Assembly: GCF_025772985.1 (NCBI RefSeq)
Contig: NZ_JAKMTB010000005.1
Coordinates: 44,228 to 108,227 of the forward strand
Length of the DNA stretch: 64,000 nucleotides
From: Campylobacter sp. CNRCH_2014_0184h
Lineage (GTDB): Bacteria; Campylobacterota; Campylobacteria; Campylobacterales; Campylobacteraceae
Reading direction: 5' to 3'
Shown here: in pieces, positions 34,948 through 46,241 of the stretch
Layout of the letters: every line of letters begins with the position of its first letter
How positions within the stretch are numbered: position 1 is the stretch's first letter
Translations under genes and position numbers: made by a program
Notes under the pieces: model-generated
Databases searched by the model: none
Seen by the model: only the letters and a program-made list of their open reading frames with translations
Told to the model about the DNA's origin: nothing

Positions 34948-37125
34948 ATGGATAAAGAAATTATAAAACAACACAAAATTAGTGACGAAGAATATCAAGA
35001 AATTTTAAATATACTAGGCAGAAAGCCTAATTTACTAGAGCTTGGAGTAATTTCTGCTATGTGGAGCGAGCATTGCTCATATAAATCAAGCAAAAAATAC
35101 CTTAATGGCTTTCCAACCAAGGCTCCTTGGGTAATCCAAGGTCCTGGTGAAAACGCTGGGGTGATAGATATAGGCAAAGGAATGGCAGCTGTATTTAAAG
35201 TAGAAAGTCACAATCACCCAAGCTTTATAGAGCCATTTGCAGGTGCAGCAACAGGTGTGGGCGGAATTTTACGTGATGTTTTTACCATGGGCGCAAGAGT
35301 TGTTGCAGGTATGAATTCTTTAAAATTTGGCAACATCCACGATGAAAAAATAGGCAAACATCAAAAATATTTAGTTAAAGGTGTAGTAAGTGGAATTTCA
35401 CACTATGGTAATTGCATGGGTGTGCCTACTATTGGTGGAGAATGTGCTTTTGATGAATGTTTTAATGGAAATATTTTAGTTAATGCTTTTGCACTTGGAA
35501 CTTGCAAAATCGAAGATATCTTTTATGCAAAAGCTGAAGGTATAGGAAATCCTGTAATTTATGTGGGTTCAAAAACTGGTCGCGACGGGCTTGGTGGAGC
35601 TGTAATGGCAAGTGATAGCTTTAATGAATCTAGTAAAAGCTTAAGACCAACCGTGCAAATTGGCGATCCATTTGCTGAAAAATTGCTAATGGAGGCTTGT
35701 TTAGAACTTTTCAAAACTGATTATATAGTTGGAATTCAAGATATGGGTGCAGCAGGACTTACTTCAAGCTCTTTTGAAATGGCAGGACGCAGTGGTAGCG
35801 GTATGAAACTTTATCTTGACAAAACTCCTATGAGAGAAGAAGGTATGACTCCTTATGAGTTAATGCTAAGTGAATCTCAAGAGAGAATGCTAATTTGTGC
35901 TAAAAAAGGCTATGAAGAAAAAGTTATTGAAATTTTTAACAAATGGGGGCTTGATGCAGCTATTATAGGCGAAGTTACCGATACTGGCAAAATGGAACTA
36001 TTTTGGCACGATGAATTAGTTGGCTTAATCCCTATTGAACCACTAAGCGAAAAAGCACCTATACTTGATAGACCTGTGGCTAAACCAAAATACCTAGATG
36101 AGATAAAAAACTATCAATTTAAGCTCAACATTCCTACCCAAGAAGCATTTGAAAAACTCCTTGCAGATGAAAATGTTAGCAATAAAGCTTATATTTATGA
36201 GCAATTTGACTCAAGCGTACAAACTAATACTTTAAAAAGCAATGGAACTTTAGGAGCCAATAGCATTAGAATCAAAGAAAACAATTGCTTACTTTCTATG
36301 GCCATTGAGTGTAACTCAAGATTAAACTATGTAAATCCAAAAATCGGCGCAGCAGCAGCTGTTGCAAGTGCAGGAAGAAAAATAGCATGCTCAGGAGCTA
36401 GACCTTTAGCAATTAGCGATTGTTTAAATTATGGTAACCCACAAAACCCTGAAGTAATGTGGCAATTTGCCCAAGGTTGTGAAGGTATTAAACTCGCTTG
36501 TAAAGAACTCAATACACCTGTAGTAAGCGGAAATGTTTCTTTATATAATGAAACCGATGGAGTAAGTATTTTTCCAAGTCCAACCATAGCTTGTGTTGGA
36601 GTAAATGAAAAAGCAGAAAATGTTTTAAAATCATATTTTAGTAAAGACACTAGTGCTATTTATCTACTTGGAGAAAGCAAAGGTAGTTTTGGTGGATCTT
36701 TAATTGCTAAAGTGCTAGATCAAAAAGTAGCAGGAGAGCTTGAAGATATAGATTTTAACGCAGAATTAAAACTATGGGATTTCCTATTAAAAGCAAACGA
36801 AGCAAAATTACTTGATTGTGCTAATAGCATAGGTATAGGTGGTCTTGCTATTACCTTAGCTAAAATGAGTGCAAAGGCAAATTTAGGTATTGAAATAAAA
36901 ACTAATTTTGAAGATAAGAGTTTTATTTTCGAAGAAAGTCCAACAAGAGTTATAGTTGGTGTTAAAAATGAAGAAAAATTTATCAAATTTGCAAATGAAA
37001 TGGGAATTAAATTTACAAAACTTGGAAATTTAACTGAAAAAGATTTCATTTTAGATGATATTAAGATATCTTTAGCAAAACTACAAACAATTTATTTTGA
37101 TAAATTTAATGAGTATTTAGGATAA
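34948..37125 (+). CDS. purL: Phosphoribosylformylglycinamidine synthase subunit II
   Basis: 725 residues, the small three-subunit type that needs PurS and PurQ (neither in the window). It catalyses ATP-dependent conversion of FGAR to FGAM in purine synthesis. Diagnostic parts are [17 protein letters not shown] at about 39-55, [10 protein letters not shown] near 83, and the GGxGG-like [10 protein letters not shown]. Ribosome site AAAGGAG lies upstream. It starts a run purL-dnaJ-like-purH with spacing of 2 bases or overlap. Confidence 0.97.
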   Translation: MDKEIIKQHKISDEEYQEILNILGRKPNLLELGVISAMWSEHCSYKSSKKYLNGFPTKAPWVIQGPGENAGVIDIGKGMAAVFKVESHNHPSFIEPFAGAATGVGGILRDVFTMGARVVAGMNSLKFGNIHDEKIGKHQKYLVKGVVSGISHYGNCMGVPTIGGECAFDECFNGNILVNAFALGTCKIEDIFYAKAEGIGNPVIYVGSKTGRDGLGGAVMASDSFNESSKSLRPTVQIGDPFAEKLLMEACLELFKTDYIVGIQDMGAAGLTSSSFEMAGRSGSGMKLYLDKTPMREEGMTPYELMLSESQERMLICAKKGYEEKVIEIFNKWGLDAAIIGEVTDTGKMELFWHDELVGLIPIEPLSEKAPILDRPVAKPKYLDEIKNYQFKLNIPTQEAFEKLLADENVSNKAYIYEQFDSSVQTNTLKSNGTLGANSIRIKENNCLLSMAIECNSRLNYVNPKIGAAAAVASAGRKIACSGARPLAISDCLNYGNPQNPEVMWQFAQGCEGIKLACKELNTPVVSGNVSLYNETDGVSIFPSPTIACVGVNEKAENVLKSYFSKDTSAIYLLGESKGSFGGSLIAKVLDQKVAGELEDIDFNAELKLWDFLLKANEAKLLDCANSIGIGGLAITLAKMSAKANLGIEIKTNFEDKSFIFEESPTRVIVGVKNEEKFIKFANEMGIKFTKLGNLTEKDFILDDIKISLAKLQTIYFDKFNEYLG

Positions 37126-37127
37126 AA

Positions 37128-37898
37128 ATGCTTTTTGTTTTACTCGTATTGGCAATTTTGGCATTTTATTGGTATTATAAAACATGGGGTAAAGATGATC
37201 TTTTAGGCTCTTTTAAAAAAGGAGCTAAAAGTTTCTCTCAAGGTTTTAAACAAGGCTATCACGAAGAAAGAATTGATGGATTTAAAAGAAGATTAAACTA
37301 CTATGTTATAGCACTTTTAGCAAAAATAGCAAAAAGTGATGGCAGAGTTAGTGAAAATGAAGCTAATATGATCTCACAAATTCTTGATTACAATGCCAAA
37401 GATTCAAGAGAAAGAGAATTTTTAAAACAAAGTTTTAATGAACACAAAAACACCTTAAATGACACCTATGAAGTAGCCAAAGAACTCATCAAGGAAGTAC
37501 CTTTACCTCAACAAGAAAGAATTAATATATTAAATGTTTTGGTCGCAATGGCCTTGATTGATGGAGAACTTAACAGCACTAAAAATGATGTATTAAAAGC
37601 CATTGTCAAAGCATTTAATCTTGATGTAAATATACTTGAGAGACTTCTAAATTCTATGCAAACTCAAAAGGTAGGTATGAATTTGCAAAAAGCATGCGAG
37701 GTCTTAGGTGTAAGCGAAAATGTAAATTTACAAGAGCTTAAAAAACGCTATAGAGAACTTGCTAAAAAATATCATCCTGATATTTTAAACGCAAACAACA
37801 GCGATGAAGCAAAAATAAAAGAAGGTGTAAAAAAATTTCAAGAAGTTAATGAATCTTATGAATTTTTAAAACAATATATAGAAAGGAAAAATCAATGA
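37128..37898 (+). CDS. TerB/DnaJ-domain membrane co-chaperone (DjlA-like)
   Basis: 256 residues. An N-terminal membrane helix ([16 protein letters not shown]) is followed by an all-helical TerB-like domain (about 50-165) with acidic patches, and a C-terminal J domain (about 185-252) with the HPD motif in KKYHPDILN. This is the DjlA arrangement, a membrane-bound DnaK partner. It lies between purL and purH and shares an ATGA junction with purH, but there is no reason to think it works in purine synthesis. Positional match Cj0954c. Confidence 0.85.
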   Translation: MLFVLLVLAILAFYWYYKTWGKDDLLGSFKKGAKSFSQGFKQGYHEERIDGFKRRLNYYVIALLAKIAKSDGRVSENEANMISQILDYNAKDSREREFLKQSFNEHKNTLNDTYEVAKELIKEVPLPQQERINILNVLVAMALIDGELNSTKNDVLKAIVKAFNLDVNILERLLNSMQTQKVGMNLQKACEVLGVSENVNLQELKKRYRELAKKYHPDILNANNSDEAKIKEGVKKFQEVNESYEFLKQYIERKNQ

Positions 37899-39427
37899 AA
37901 GCACTAATTAGTGTCAGTGATAAAGAAGGAGTAGTAGAATTTGCTAGTGAGCTTGCAAAATTAGGTTTTGAGCTTTTATCTACTGGAGGCACTTATAAGC
38001 TTTTAAAAGAAAACAACCTGCAAGTACAAGAAGTTAGTGATTTTACTCAAAGTCCTGAAATGTTTGAAGGACGTGTAAAAACCTTACACCCAAAAATTCA
38101 TGGCGGAATTTTATACAAAAGAGAAGATGAAAGCCACCAAAAGCAAGCTAAAGAGCATAATATAGAAAGCATAGACTTACTTTGTGTGAATTTATATCCT
38201 TTCAAAAAAACTACAATTTTAACCCAAGATTTTGATGAGATTGTAGAAAATATCGACATTGGTGGTCCTACTATGATACGCAGTGGCGCAAAAAACTTTA
38301 AAAATGTCATTGTAGTTTGTGATATTTTAGATTATGATAAAATCATACAAGCTTTAAAAGATAATACTTTAGATCTTGATTTTAGAAGAGCTTTGATGAT
38401 CAAAGCTTATGAGCATACAGCAAATTATGATGCTTATATAGCAAATTATATGAACGAGCGTTTTAATGGTGGTTTTGGAGCAAGAAAATTTATTGTAGGT
38501 CAAAAAGTGTTTGACACAAGATATGGAGAAAATCCTCATCAAAAAGGTGCTTTATATGAATTTGATGACTTTTTCACACACAATTTTACAACCTTAAAAG
38601 GCGAGGCAAGTTTTAACAATCTAACCGATATTAACGCAGCTTTAAATTTAGCAAGTGCTTTTGATAAAGCTCCAGCAGTAGCCATTGTAAAACATGCAAA
38701 TGCTTGTGGTTTTGCTATAAAAGAAAACTTACTCCAAAGCTATATCCATGCGCTTAAATGCGATACCTTGAGTGCTTATGGAGGAGTTGTAGCTATCAAT
38801 GGAACCTTAGACAAAGAATTAGCGCAAAAAATCAATGAAATTTATATAGAAGTAATCATTGCAGCAAATGTAGACGATGATGCTTTGGAAGTTTTTAAAG
38901 ATAAAAAACGTATTAAAATCTTTACACAAAAAGCGCCATTTTTAACTAGAGCTTATGATAAATATGATTTTAAACATATAGATGGTGGTTTTGTATATCA
39001 AGATAGCGATGAAGTTAGAGAAGATGAATTAAAAAATGCAGTATTAAAAAGCGAAAGAAAAGCTAATGAACAAGAATTAAAAGATCTTGAAATAGCTATG
39101 AAAATTGCTGCATTTACCAAATCAAATAACGTAGTTTATGTAAAAAATGGAGCTATGGTAGCCATTGGTATGGGTATGACAAGTCGTATCGATGCAGCTA
39201 AAGCAGCTATTAATAAAGCCAAGGAAATGGGGCTTGATTTAAATGGTTGTGTTTTAGCAAGCGAGGCTTTCTTTCCATTTAGAGATAGCATAGATGAGGC
39301 TAGTAAAATAGGTGTAAAGGCCATTATCGAACCAGGTGGAAGCATAAGAGATGAGGATATCATCCAAGCTGCCAATGAATATGGTATTGCATTATATTTT
39401 AGCGGTGTAAGACACTTTTTACATTAA
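37895..39427 (+). CDS. purH: Bifunctional AICAR formyltransferase/IMP cyclohydrolase
   Basis: 510 residues: the N-terminal methylglyoxal-synthase-like IMP cyclohydrolase domain ([41 protein letters not shown]) and the C-terminal AICAR transformylase domain with KHANACG, where the catalytic Lys-His pair sits, and [10 protein letters not shown]. It performs the last two steps of IMP synthesis. It starts on the ATGA overlap with the DnaJ-like gene. The 3' end is followed after 15 bases by the chemoreceptor gene. Confidence 0.97.
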   Translation: MKALISVSDKEGVVEFASELAKLGFELLSTGGTYKLLKENNLQVQEVSDFTQSPEMFEGRVKTLHPKIHGGILYKREDESHQKQAKEHNIESIDLLCVNLYPFKKTTILTQDFDEIVENIDIGGPTMIRSGAKNFKNVIVVCDILDYDKIIQALKDNTLDLDFRRALMIKAYEHTANYDAYIANYMNERFNGGFGARKFIVGQKVFDTRYGENPHQKGALYEFDDFFTHNFTTLKGEASFNNLTDINAALNLASAFDKAPAVAIVKHANACGFAIKENLLQSYIHALKCDTLSAYGGVVAINGTLDKELAQKINEIYIEVIIAANVDDDALEVFKDKKRIKIFTQKAPFLTRAYDKYDFKHIDGGFVYQDSDEVREDELKNAVLKSERKANEQELKDLEIAMKIAAFTKSNNVVYVKNGAMVAIGMGMTSRIDAAKAAINKAKEMGLDLNGCVLASEAFFPFRDSIDEASKIGVKAIIEPGGSIRDEDIIQAANEYGIALYFSGVRHFLH

Positions 39428-39442
39428 TACAAGGAGCTTCAA

Positions 39443-41035
39443 ATGTTTAAAAGCATAGGTGCGAAGATATCTTTAGCAATGATTTCTACATTGCTAATTA
39501 GTTTTATTATCATGCAAATTATCTTACAAAAAGATTCTCAGCAAACGACCGATAGAATCAGCCGTGCACATTTAGATACCTTAAGCACTTCTGTTTTTCA
39601 AACATTAAGAATGGCAATGAATTTAGGTGACCCTGCTATTATAGAACAAGCTATAAAAGATGCTGGAGAAATTGAAGGCATAAAAGATATTAAAATTTAT
39701 CCTTCAAAAAGTACAATTGAACTTTTTGAAATGCAAAAATATACAAAAAGTGATGAAAGTATCATCAACGAACAATTTAACAAGCCGCAAATACAAGCCG
39801 TTGAAATCAATAACAATCAAGGACATTATCTAAGACTTATACGCCCATTAATCGCTAATGAAAGTTGCTTAGCTTGTCATGCTAATGCTAAAGAAGGTGA
39901 TGTTTTGGGTGTTATGGATATGTATAATGATTTAAAACATGTAGATGATGATTTGGCAAGCTCAGCTAGAACTTATATTATAATCTTTAGCATAGCTTTA
40001 CTTTTTACTGTTTTTGCTGTGCTTTATATTTTAAAAATAGTTGTGGGTAATCCTGTTTTAGATCTTTTAAAACATGCTAAAGAATTAGCTAGCGGCGATG
40101 GAGATTTACGCGCAAGAATCAACATAAAAAGCACTGATGAAATAGGCAAAGCTTGCACCTACATCAACCAATTTATTGAAAAAATTCAAAATGCAGTGAT
40201 TTCTACTAATGAAAATTCTCAAATGGTAGATAAACAATCTAAGCTTTTAAATACCAATGCACTTGATCTAGCAAATAGAACAAAAGAAGGTCACACAAAA
40301 ACTGATGAATCTTATCATTTAAGTGAGCAAATTCATACAGAGTTGCAAGATCTTGCTGAGCTTTCAAACAATGCAAATAAAGCCAATACAAAATCTTTTG
40401 AAGTTTTAAACACCATGCTTGATTCATTAAATCAGGTAGTGGATAAAGTAAGAGTTGTTGCAGAAAATGAAGATGTTTTATCTCAAAAAGTTGAAGTTAT
40501 GGAAAAACAAGCAGAAGAGATCAAAAAGGCTTCTGATATGATGGGAGAAATTGCTGATAAAACCAATCTTTTATCATTAAACGCAGGTATTGAAGCTGCG
40601 CGTGCTGGAGAATTTGGTCGTGGTTTTTCAGTTATTGCTGAAGATGTAAGAAATCTTGCTCAAAGTTCAGAAGAATTTTTAAAAAATATTGCTATTGTCA
40701 CCAAGCAATTAGTAGATAGTATTAATGAAGTTTCTAAAGAACTAAAACACAATGCTAAAGAAATTAATTCTTTAAACCAAGATGCAAAAGATCTAGTAGA
40801 GGGAACCAATGAAGTAAAAGTTTGCAATGAAAATGCAAGAGACTTAGCAAATGCTTGTATGCAAAAAATCTCAAGCACACAAGAAACTTTACAATCTTTA
40901 CTTGATAAAATGCAAGAAACGGTAAAATTAAGCGATAAAAATGAAGAAATTTCAAAAATTTTGCTTGATGTTGCTCATGAGTTAAATGTAGTTTGTCAAA
41001 ATTTAGAAGATGAATTAAAACATTTTCATGTATAA
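39443..41035 (+). CDS. Methyl-accepting chemotaxis protein with CxxCH haem motif (Tlp7-like)
   Basis: 530 residues. TM1 (about 8-28), a periplasmic sensor domain (30-175), TM2 (177-200), a HAMP domain (about 201-250) and a cytoplasmic signalling domain with the hairpin [36 protein letters not shown] tip. The sensor contains CLACH at 142-146, a c-type haem attachment motif, near the membrane. In C. jejuni strain 11168 the positional match is split into Cj0952c and Cj0951c, from memory, and is called Tlp7, a formate-responsive receptor; here it is one intact frame. Ligand here is unknown. Confidence 0.88.
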   Translation: MFKSIGAKISLAMISTLLISFIIMQIILQKDSQQTTDRISRAHLDTLSTSVFQTLRMAMNLGDPAIIEQAIKDAGEIEGIKDIKIYPSKSTIELFEMQKYTKSDESIINEQFNKPQIQAVEINNNQGHYLRLIRPLIANESCLACHANAKEGDVLGVMDMYNDLKHVDDDLASSARTYIIIFSIALLFTVFAVLYILKIVVGNPVLDLLKHAKELASGDGDLRARINIKSTDEIGKACTYINQFIEKIQNAVISTNENSQMVDKQSKLLNTNALDLANRTKEGHTKTDESYHLSEQIHTELQDLAELSNNANKANTKSFEVLNTMLDSLNQVVDKVRVVAENEDVLSQKVEVMEKQAEEIKKASDMMGEIADKTNLLSLNAGIEAARAGEFGRGFSVIAEDVRNLAQSSEEFLKNIAIVTKQLVDSINEVSKELKHNAKEINSLNQDAKDLVEGTNEVKVCNENARDLANACMQKISSTQETLQSLLDKMQETVKLSDKNEEISKILLDVAHELNVVCQNLEDELKHFHV

Positions 41036-41046
41036 GGAGAATAAAA

Positions 41047-41460
41047 ATGAAAAAAATAATCACATTAAGCATAGCAAGTTTAGCTGTTTTTAGTGGGTGT
41101 TCTGTGGCAACTTTAAGTGTTGATGATTTACAAAATAAAGAATTTACCATAAGTTCTTATGAAGCAAATGGAAAAAGCTACGAACTTCCTCAAAATACAA
41201 AAACAAGTATTAGTTTTGACAATAAAGACAAAAGGCTTTTTGGAACAGCAGGATGTAATAGATTTTTTGGAAATTATAAAGATCAAGGAAGCAGCATAAA
41301 AATAGAAGACAATCTTGCTTCAACAAAAATGCTTTGTGATCAAGAATCTATGAAATTTGAGGACAATTTCCTAAGATACTTTAATGGAGAATTTAAAATC
41401 ATTAACGATGATGAAGGAATTATTTTAAAAAATAAAAAAATGAAAGTTTATTTAAAATAA
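41047..41460 (+). CDS. META/HslJ-domain lipoprotein
   Basis: 137 residues. Signal MKKIITLSIASLAVFSGC ends in the lipobox FSGC, so it is a lipoprotein. The mature part is one META domain with the typical GTAGCNRFFGNYK and TKMLCDQESMKFEDNFLRYF segments. HslJ-type proteins are heat- and novobiocin-linked outer-membrane proteins of unclear role. It has AAGGAG before its ATG, 11 bases after the chemoreceptor stop. It ends in a shared bidirectional hairpin. Positional match Cj0950c. Confidence 0.85.
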   Translation: MKKIITLSIASLAVFSGCSVATLSVDDLQNKEFTISSYEANGKSYELPQNTKTSISFDNKDKRLFGTAGCNRFFGNYKDQGSSIKIEDNLASTKMLCDQESMKFEDNFLRYFNGEFKIINDDEGIILKNKKMKVYLK

Positions 41461-41480
41461 GCCTTAAGGCTTATTTTAAA
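41451..41480. terminator. Bidirectional terminator between the META lipoprotein and pyrF
   Basis: A 30-base perfect palindrome centred on GCCTTAAGGC with TTATTTTAAA on the outside. It includes the stop codons of both convergent genes, which are only 10 bases apart, and gives an A-rich/T-rich flank on both strands. Confidence 0.75.
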
Positions 41481-42154
41481 TGCTCTAATATATCCTCGCA
41501 AATCTTTCTAGGTTCTTTTGCTTTATAAATAGGTCTTCCAACCACAATAAAATCTGACAAATTATCCTTAGCACACTCTATATCAGCTACTCTTTTTTGA
41601 TCATCTGAATTTTCTTTAAACGGACGAATTCCAGGCGTTAATGTAATAAATTTTGTACTTGTATTTTCTTTTATCAGCAAACTTTCATATACCGAGCAAA
41701 CCATACCATCAAGACCACTTTCATAACTAATTTTAGAAAAATCTTTAACAGCTTGTTTAATATCTTGTTTATACACACTAAAAAATTCTTGCTCATCAAA
41801 GCTAGTTAAAGCAGATACGGCAAGCACTAAAGGTCTTTTGCTTAAAGCATTTAAGCGCTCCATAATCATACACATAGCACTTTTACCTGCACTTGCATGG
41901 ATATTAAACATATCCACATCAAGTTTAGCAAGTTCTTCACAAGCATCTGCCATAGTATTTGGTATATCATAAAGCTTTAAATCTAAAAATATTTTAAAAT
42001 TATCCACTTTTTTAATCGCTTCTAAAAGCTTTACTCCATCTCTTAAATACGATCTAAGCCCTATTTTAACCCAAAGATCTAAACCTTTTAATTCCTTGGC
42101 TAAATTTATACATTCATCATAGCTTGCCACATCAAAAGCCACACAAAGTTTCAT
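41471..42154 (-). CDS. pyrF: Orotidine 5'-phosphate decarboxylase
   Basis: 227 residues, a TIM barrel making UMP from OMP. The catalytic Lys/Asp array is seen in [16 protein letters not shown] (K, D in [10 protein letters not shown]), with LTPGIRP and VVGRPIYKA as the phosphate-binding end. It starts in an ATGA overlap with nusB and is the last gene of the ribH-nusB-pyrF run. The order kdsA-ribH-nusB-pyrF is the same as Cj0384c-Cj0381c from memory. Confidence 0.96.
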   Translation of the reverse strand: MKLCVAFDVASYDECINLAKELKGLDLWVKIGLRSYLRDGVKLLEAIKKVDNFKIFLDLKLYDIPNTMADACEELAKLDVDMFNIHASAGKSAMCMIMERLNALSKRPLVLAVSALTSFDEQEFFSVYKQDIKQAVKDFSKISYESGLDGMVCSVYESLLIKENTSTKFITLTPGIRPFKENSDDQKRVADIECAKDNLSDFIVVGRPIYKAKEPRKICEDILEHLK

Positions 42155-42549
42155 TGCTTTTCCTTGTTGATTTTATCCAACACCCCGTTGATAAATTTAG
42201 GAGCATTATCTCCTGCCATTTCTTTTGCAAGCTCTATGGCTTCATTAATAATAATCGCTTTTTGTGTAGAAGTAAATAAAATCTCATAAGCACCCAAACG
42301 CAAAATAGCCTTTTCTATACTAGCTACTCCATCTAACTTATGCTCTTTTAAACACTCATTAATTTTCTCATCAAGCAAAGTAAGTTGCTCATTAATTCCA
42401 TTATACAAATCTAGAGTGAATTTTCTTTGGTCATTGCGAATTTTTTTCTCATCTAAAAATTCATTAATAAAATCTTTATTTTCTTGATTTAGCTGTGCTG
42501 CATAAAGCAAAGAAACAATACTTTGTCTTACTTGGTGTCTAGTAGCCAT
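42151..42549 (-). CDS. nusB: Transcription antitermination factor
   Basis: 132 residues, all helical. The start [21 protein letters not shown] and the C-terminal [31 protein letters not shown] are the conserved RNA/NusE-binding core. It functions in rRNA antitermination with NusE (S10). Its stop overlaps the pyrF start, and it begins 1 base after the ribH stop, so these genes are tightly coupled. Confidence 0.96.
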   Translation of the reverse strand: MATRHQVRQSIVSLLYAAQLNQENKDFINEFLDEKKIRNDQRKFTLDLYNGINEQLTLLDEKINECLKEHKLDGVASIEKAILRLGAYEILFTSTQKAIIINEAIELAKEMAGDNAPKFINGVLDKINKEKQ

Positions 42550-42550
42550 T

Positions 42551-43021
42551 TTAAGCCTTAATTTTTTGGATTAAATTAAGCATTTCAACCACAGTAAGCA
42601 TAGCTTCAAAACCTTTATTACCTGCTTTACTACCTGCTCTTTCTATGGCTTGCTCTAAAGTATCAGTTGTTAAAACCCCAAAACTTACAGGCACATTCGC
42701 CCCAAGTCCTACACTTGCGATCCCTTTAGTTGTTTCAGCTGCAACATAATCAAAATGTGGTGTACTTCCACGAATTACTGCTCCAACACAACAAATTCCA
42801 TCAAATTTTTTACTCTCTATAGCTTGTTTTAATGCAAAAGGAATTTCAAAAGCACCGGGTACTAAAATAAGATTTAAATTTTCTTCTTTACCCCCATGTC
42901 TTAAAAAAGCATCTTTAGCACCTTCAACTAAACGATCTGTGATAATATGATTAAATCTTGCATTAATAATTGCAATTTTCTCATCACCTTTTAAACTTAA
43001 ATTTCCCTCTATTATCTTCAT
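42551..43021 (-). CDS. ribH: 6,7-dimethyl-8-ribityllumazine synthase
   Basis: 156 residues, the penultimate step of riboflavin synthesis. Visible markers are the substrate loop [22 protein letters not shown], and [20 protein letters not shown], which includes the catalytic His. [21 protein letters not shown] completes the family signature. Linked to nusB as in many bacteria. Confidence 0.97.
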   Translation of the reverse strand: MKIIEGNLSLKGDEKIAIINARFNHIITDRLVEGAKDAFLRHGGKEENLNLILVPGAFEIPFALKQAIESKKFDGICCVGAVIRGSTPHFDYVAAETTKGIASVGLGANVPVSFGVLTTDTLEQAIERAGSKAGNKGFEAMLTVVEMLNLIQKIKA

Positions 43022-43033
43022 ATTTTTCCTTTT

Positions 43034-43840
43034 TTAAATGATTTCTTGAATTTTTAAAAGCGTATTTACGCAGTTTTTAAGTCTTGAAAGATCAAGCATA
43101 TTTGGTCCATCACATAAAGCCTTACAAGGATCAATGTGTGTTTCAAAGAAAAATCCATCTACACCCACACTAGCAGCAGCTCTTGCTAAGGGCTCTACAA
43201 ATTCACTTTTGCCTCCACTACTTCCACCATTTGCTCCTGGCATTTGCACACTATGAGTAGCATCAAAAATAACCGGAGCATATTTTCTCATGATAACCAA
43301 ACTTCTCATATCTACAACTAAATTTCCATAACCAAAACTCGAACCTCTCTCAGCTACAAAAACCCCATTTTCTTTGGCTATTTCAAAACCTTCTTCGTTG
43401 ATGCCTCTAGTTTGTAAAATTTTAGCTACGCTGTATTTAATGTCTTCAGGGTTTAAAAATTGCCCCTTTTTTACATTTACCTTAGCTTTTGTTTTAGCAG
43501 CAGCCACCAATAAATCAGTTTGCCTGCATAAAAAGGCTGGAATTTGTAAAACATCTACAACCTCAACCGCAATACTTGCTTGAGAACTCTCATGAATATC
43601 AGTTAAAATTTGCATGCCAAATTTATCTTTCACTTTTTGCAAAATTTCCAAGCCTTTTTCAATGCCTGGCCCTCTAAAACTATTAATACTAGTTCTGTTT
43701 GCTTTATCAAAACTTGATTTAAAATAAAAATCAATTCTATCATCTTTTAAAAAGCATTCAAGCTCTTGTGCAACCTTAAAAACAAGCTCTTCATTTTCTA
43801 TCACACAAGGCCCTGCTATTAGTATCATTTTTTTCATCAT
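43034..43840 (-). CDS. kdsA: 3-deoxy-D-manno-octulosonate 8-phosphate synthase
   Basis: 268 residues; condenses arabinose 5-phosphate with phosphoenolpyruvate for LPS/LOS Kdo. Markers include [46 protein letters not shown] and the C-terminal [19 protein letters not shown]. The Cys in AGPCVIE and the residues of HxDP and the DGPNM motif point to the metal-dependent class. AAGGAAAA precedes the first ATG; a second Met follows at once. First gene of the kdsA-ribH-nusB-pyrF run. Confidence 0.96.
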   Translation of the reverse strand: MMKKMILIAGPCVIENEELVFKVAQELECFLKDDRIDFYFKSSFDKANRTSINSFRGPGIEKGLEILQKVKDKFGMQILTDIHESSQASIAVEVVDVLQIPAFLCRQTDLLVAAAKTKAKVNVKKGQFLNPEDIKYSVAKILQTRGINEEGFEIAKENGVFVAERGSSFGYGNLVVDMRSLVIMRKYAPVIFDATHSVQMPGANGGSSGGKSEFVEPLARAAASVGVDGFFFETHIDPCKALCDGPNMLDLSRLKNCVNTLLKIQEII

Positions 43841-43858
43841 TTTTTCCTTGTTTTTTTA

Positions 43859-45220
43859 TTATTTTACTTTATTTTTATTATTTTCTTCAAGAGGAAAAAC
43901 AAAATTTAAAATAATAGCTGTAATCCCACCTGCTGCAATCCCTGAAGAAAATAAAGTTTTAAACCACATTGGCATAAATTCTAAAATATCAGGATTATTA
44001 GAAACTCCAAGTCCTATACCCAAACTCATAGCTATAATGATAATAGAACGACGGTTTAAATTTTCTTTAGAGATAATCCTAACCCCCGTTGCAGCTATAG
44101 TACCAAACATCACTAAAGTTGCCCCACCTAAAATAGGCTCTGGAATTTGCAAAGTAATATCAGCCACAATAGGAAATAAGCCCAAAATCATCAACATAAA
44201 AGCTACAATAAACCCTACATAGCGACTCGCAACACCTGTTAAAGCTATGACACCATTATTTTGCCCAAAACATGAGTTTGGAAAAGTATTAAAAAAGGCC
44301 GAAACAAAAGAATTAAAACCATTTGCCAAAACTCCACCTTTTAATCTTTTTGCATAAAGTTCGCCTTTAACTGGCTGATTTGAAACTTCACTAGTAGCAC
44401 TAATATCACCAATTGTTTCTAAAGAAGTTACCATAAAAACCAAAATCAAAGGTAAAATGAGATTATAATCAATACTCAAACCATAGTGCAAAGGATCAGG
44501 TAAAAACATTAAAGGTAAATTTTCATTAAAATTAAAGCTAAAATTTTCAAAAGTCATAGCCACTAAAAGCCCTATTATCATAGCTATAAACAAAGAAGAA
44601 ATTCTTATATATGCATTATCAAAGCGATTTAAAATAATAATGCTAAAAATCACAACTCCGGCTAATAATAAATTTTGTAAAGAACCAAACTCACCACTTG
44701 CCTTAGCCGCAAATCCACCTCCTGCACTCACAAGACCAACATTAATCAAACTAAGACCTATAATCATCACTACTATACCTGAAACCAAAGGCGAAATCAC
44801 TCTTCTAATAAAAGGTAAAATTTGAGAAATAATCATTTCAGTGGTAGAACAAAGCATTAAAGTGCCAAAAATAGCCCCAAGCATTGCTTCTTGTGATAAA
44901 CCATTATTTTTTAAAACAAGCCCACCTAGTATAATAGGCGCAACAAAGTTAAAACTAGTCCCTTGAATAGATAAAAGTCCACTCCCTATAGGACCCCAAG
45001 TTTTAATCTGTAAAAGCGAAGCAACACCTGAAGCAAAAAGTGACATGCATATAATTCTAGCTGTATTAGTATCATCTATTCCAAGACCCTTACAAATTAA
45101 TAAAGCAGGTGTAATCACAGCCACAAACATAGCCATTAAATGCACCAAAGCAGCAAAAAAAGCTTTAGCAAAAGGCGGTTTATCTTCTAAACCATAAATT
45201 AAATCTATTTTATTTTCCAT
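43859..45220 (-). CDS. Xanthine/uric acid-type nucleobase permease (NCS2 family)
   Basis: 453 residues with 14 predicted helices. It belongs to the NCS2 family: the signature [17 protein letters not shown] matches the XanP/XanQ group more than the uracil group (UraA), and [18 protein letters not shown] [16 protein letters not shown] carries the substrate-binding Glu. It is a proton symporter for xanthine or related purines by family. The 3' end is 18 bases from kdsA and the 5' end overlaps the EamA gene by 11 bases. I do not remember this gene at the matching place in C. jejuni, so it may be a lineage-specific insertion. Confidence 0.88.
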   Translation of the reverse strand: MENKIDLIYGLEDKPPFAKAFFAALVHLMAMFVAVITPALLICKGLGIDDTNTARIICMSLFASGVASLLQIKTWGPIGSGLLSIQGTSFNFVAPIILGGLVLKNNGLSQEAMLGAIFGTLMLCSTTEMIISQILPFIRRVISPLVSGIVVMIIGLSLINVGLVSAGGGFAAKASGEFGSLQNLLLAGVVIFSIIILNRFDNAYIRISSLFIAMIIGLLVAMTFENFSFNFNENLPLMFLPDPLHYGLSIDYNLILPLILVFMVTSLETIGDISATSEVSNQPVKGELYAKRLKGGVLANGFNSFVSAFFNTFPNSCFGQNNGVIALTGVASRYVGFIVAFMLMILGLFPIVADITLQIPEPILGGATLVMFGTIAATGVRIISKENLNRRSIIIIAMSLGIGLGVSNNPDILEFMPMWFKTLFSSGIAAGGITAIILNFVFPLEENNKNKVK

Positions 45221-46142
45221 TTTTATTTCCTTTTGTTTGATTACTAACCAAAATAATTCCTCCTATAATAATGCTAAAAATTCCTATAAAAACCATCAAA
45301 CTAGGAAATTCATCTCCTAATAATATGCCCAAAAATAAAGTAAAAACTACATCTATATAACTAACCCCAGCAACAACTCCTGCCTTTTTTGCCACCCCAT
45401 AAGCTTTGGTAACATGAATTTGATACATTGCTCCAAAAACACCCATTAAAATAATAAAAATCCAAGCTTTAAAACTAGGCATAACAAAAGGAGCAATTAA
45501 AAAATCAAGTTCTTTTATTTCATAAAAAGAACCTATAATCATAGACATTAAAGGCATTAAAGTACCAATTAAAACGAAAGATAAAGCTATAAAAGGTGCT
45601 GGATATGATTTTCTAAGCTCTCTTACGCTAGTTAGTGCCAAGGCTGCGCAAAAACCACTTAAAATTCCCAAAATACTATTTTTCAAATCAAAGCCTGAAT
45701 GCATAGTACTATCTGCAAAAGGCTGACAAATTAACAATACTCCTATAAAAGCAATCAAAATCCCAAAACAAGCTTTTAATCCCAAGCTTTCTTTAAAAAA
45801 TAAAAAAGCAATTAAAGCTATAAAAATCGGTGCTGTTTTTTGAAAAGCAAAAGCCCCACCTAAAGAAATATTAGAAACATTATAAAAGAAAAGATATAAG
45901 GCAATCGTTCCTATAACACCTCTAAAAATAAGCAAACCCAAACGACCGCCGCTTTTATGAAAATTTAATTTTGAAAGCGCATAAAGCATAAAAGCTGTGC
46001 CTATGATATTTCTAAAAAACATAATTTCAATCGATGATAATTCTTCACTAAGAATTTTTGCACAAGCACCTACAAGTGCAAATTCTATGGAAGCAATAAT
46101 CATAAAATATATACCTAAATTTTTTTTAACTATTCTTAACAT
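45210..46142 (-). CDS. EamA/DMT family transporter
   Basis: 310 residues with ten predicted helices in two EamA repeats: about 13-143 (with [11 protein letters not shown] and [33 protein letters not shown]) and about 163-300. The drug/metabolite transporter superfamily exports amino acids, nucleosides or drugs; no residue fixes the substrate. It is transcribed divergently from der and overlaps the permease start. Positional match Cj0385c. Confidence 0.88.
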   Translation of the reverse strand: MLRIVKKNLGIYFMIIASIEFALVGACAKILSEELSSIEIMFFRNIIGTAFMLYALSKLNFHKSGGRLGLLIFRGVIGTIALYLFFYNVSNISLGGAFAFQKTAPIFIALIAFLFFKESLGLKACFGILIAFIGVLLICQPFADSTMHSGFDLKNSILGILSGFCAALALTSVRELRKSYPAPFIALSFVLIGTLMPLMSMIIGSFYEIKELDFLIAPFVMPSFKAWIFIILMGVFGAMYQIHVTKAYGVAKKAGVVAGVSYIDVVFTLFLGILLGDEFPSLMVFIGIFSIIIGGIILVSNQTKGNKNGK

Positions 46143-46206
46143 ATAAATTCCATATAAAAATTCCCGTTATTTTAGTCTTTTTTGCTTAATTTTAAGGCAA
46201 TTTTTA

Positions 46207-46212
46207 TATAAT
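46207..46212 (+). promoter_or_regulatory. Probable -10 box of der
   Basis: TATAAT preceded by a run of T residues, 30 bases before the der ATG. No clear ribosome site precedes that ATG; another ATG at 46232 in a different frame lies between. Confidence 0.5.
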
Positions 46213-46241
46213 CACAAATAAAAATTTAAAAATGAGTATTA

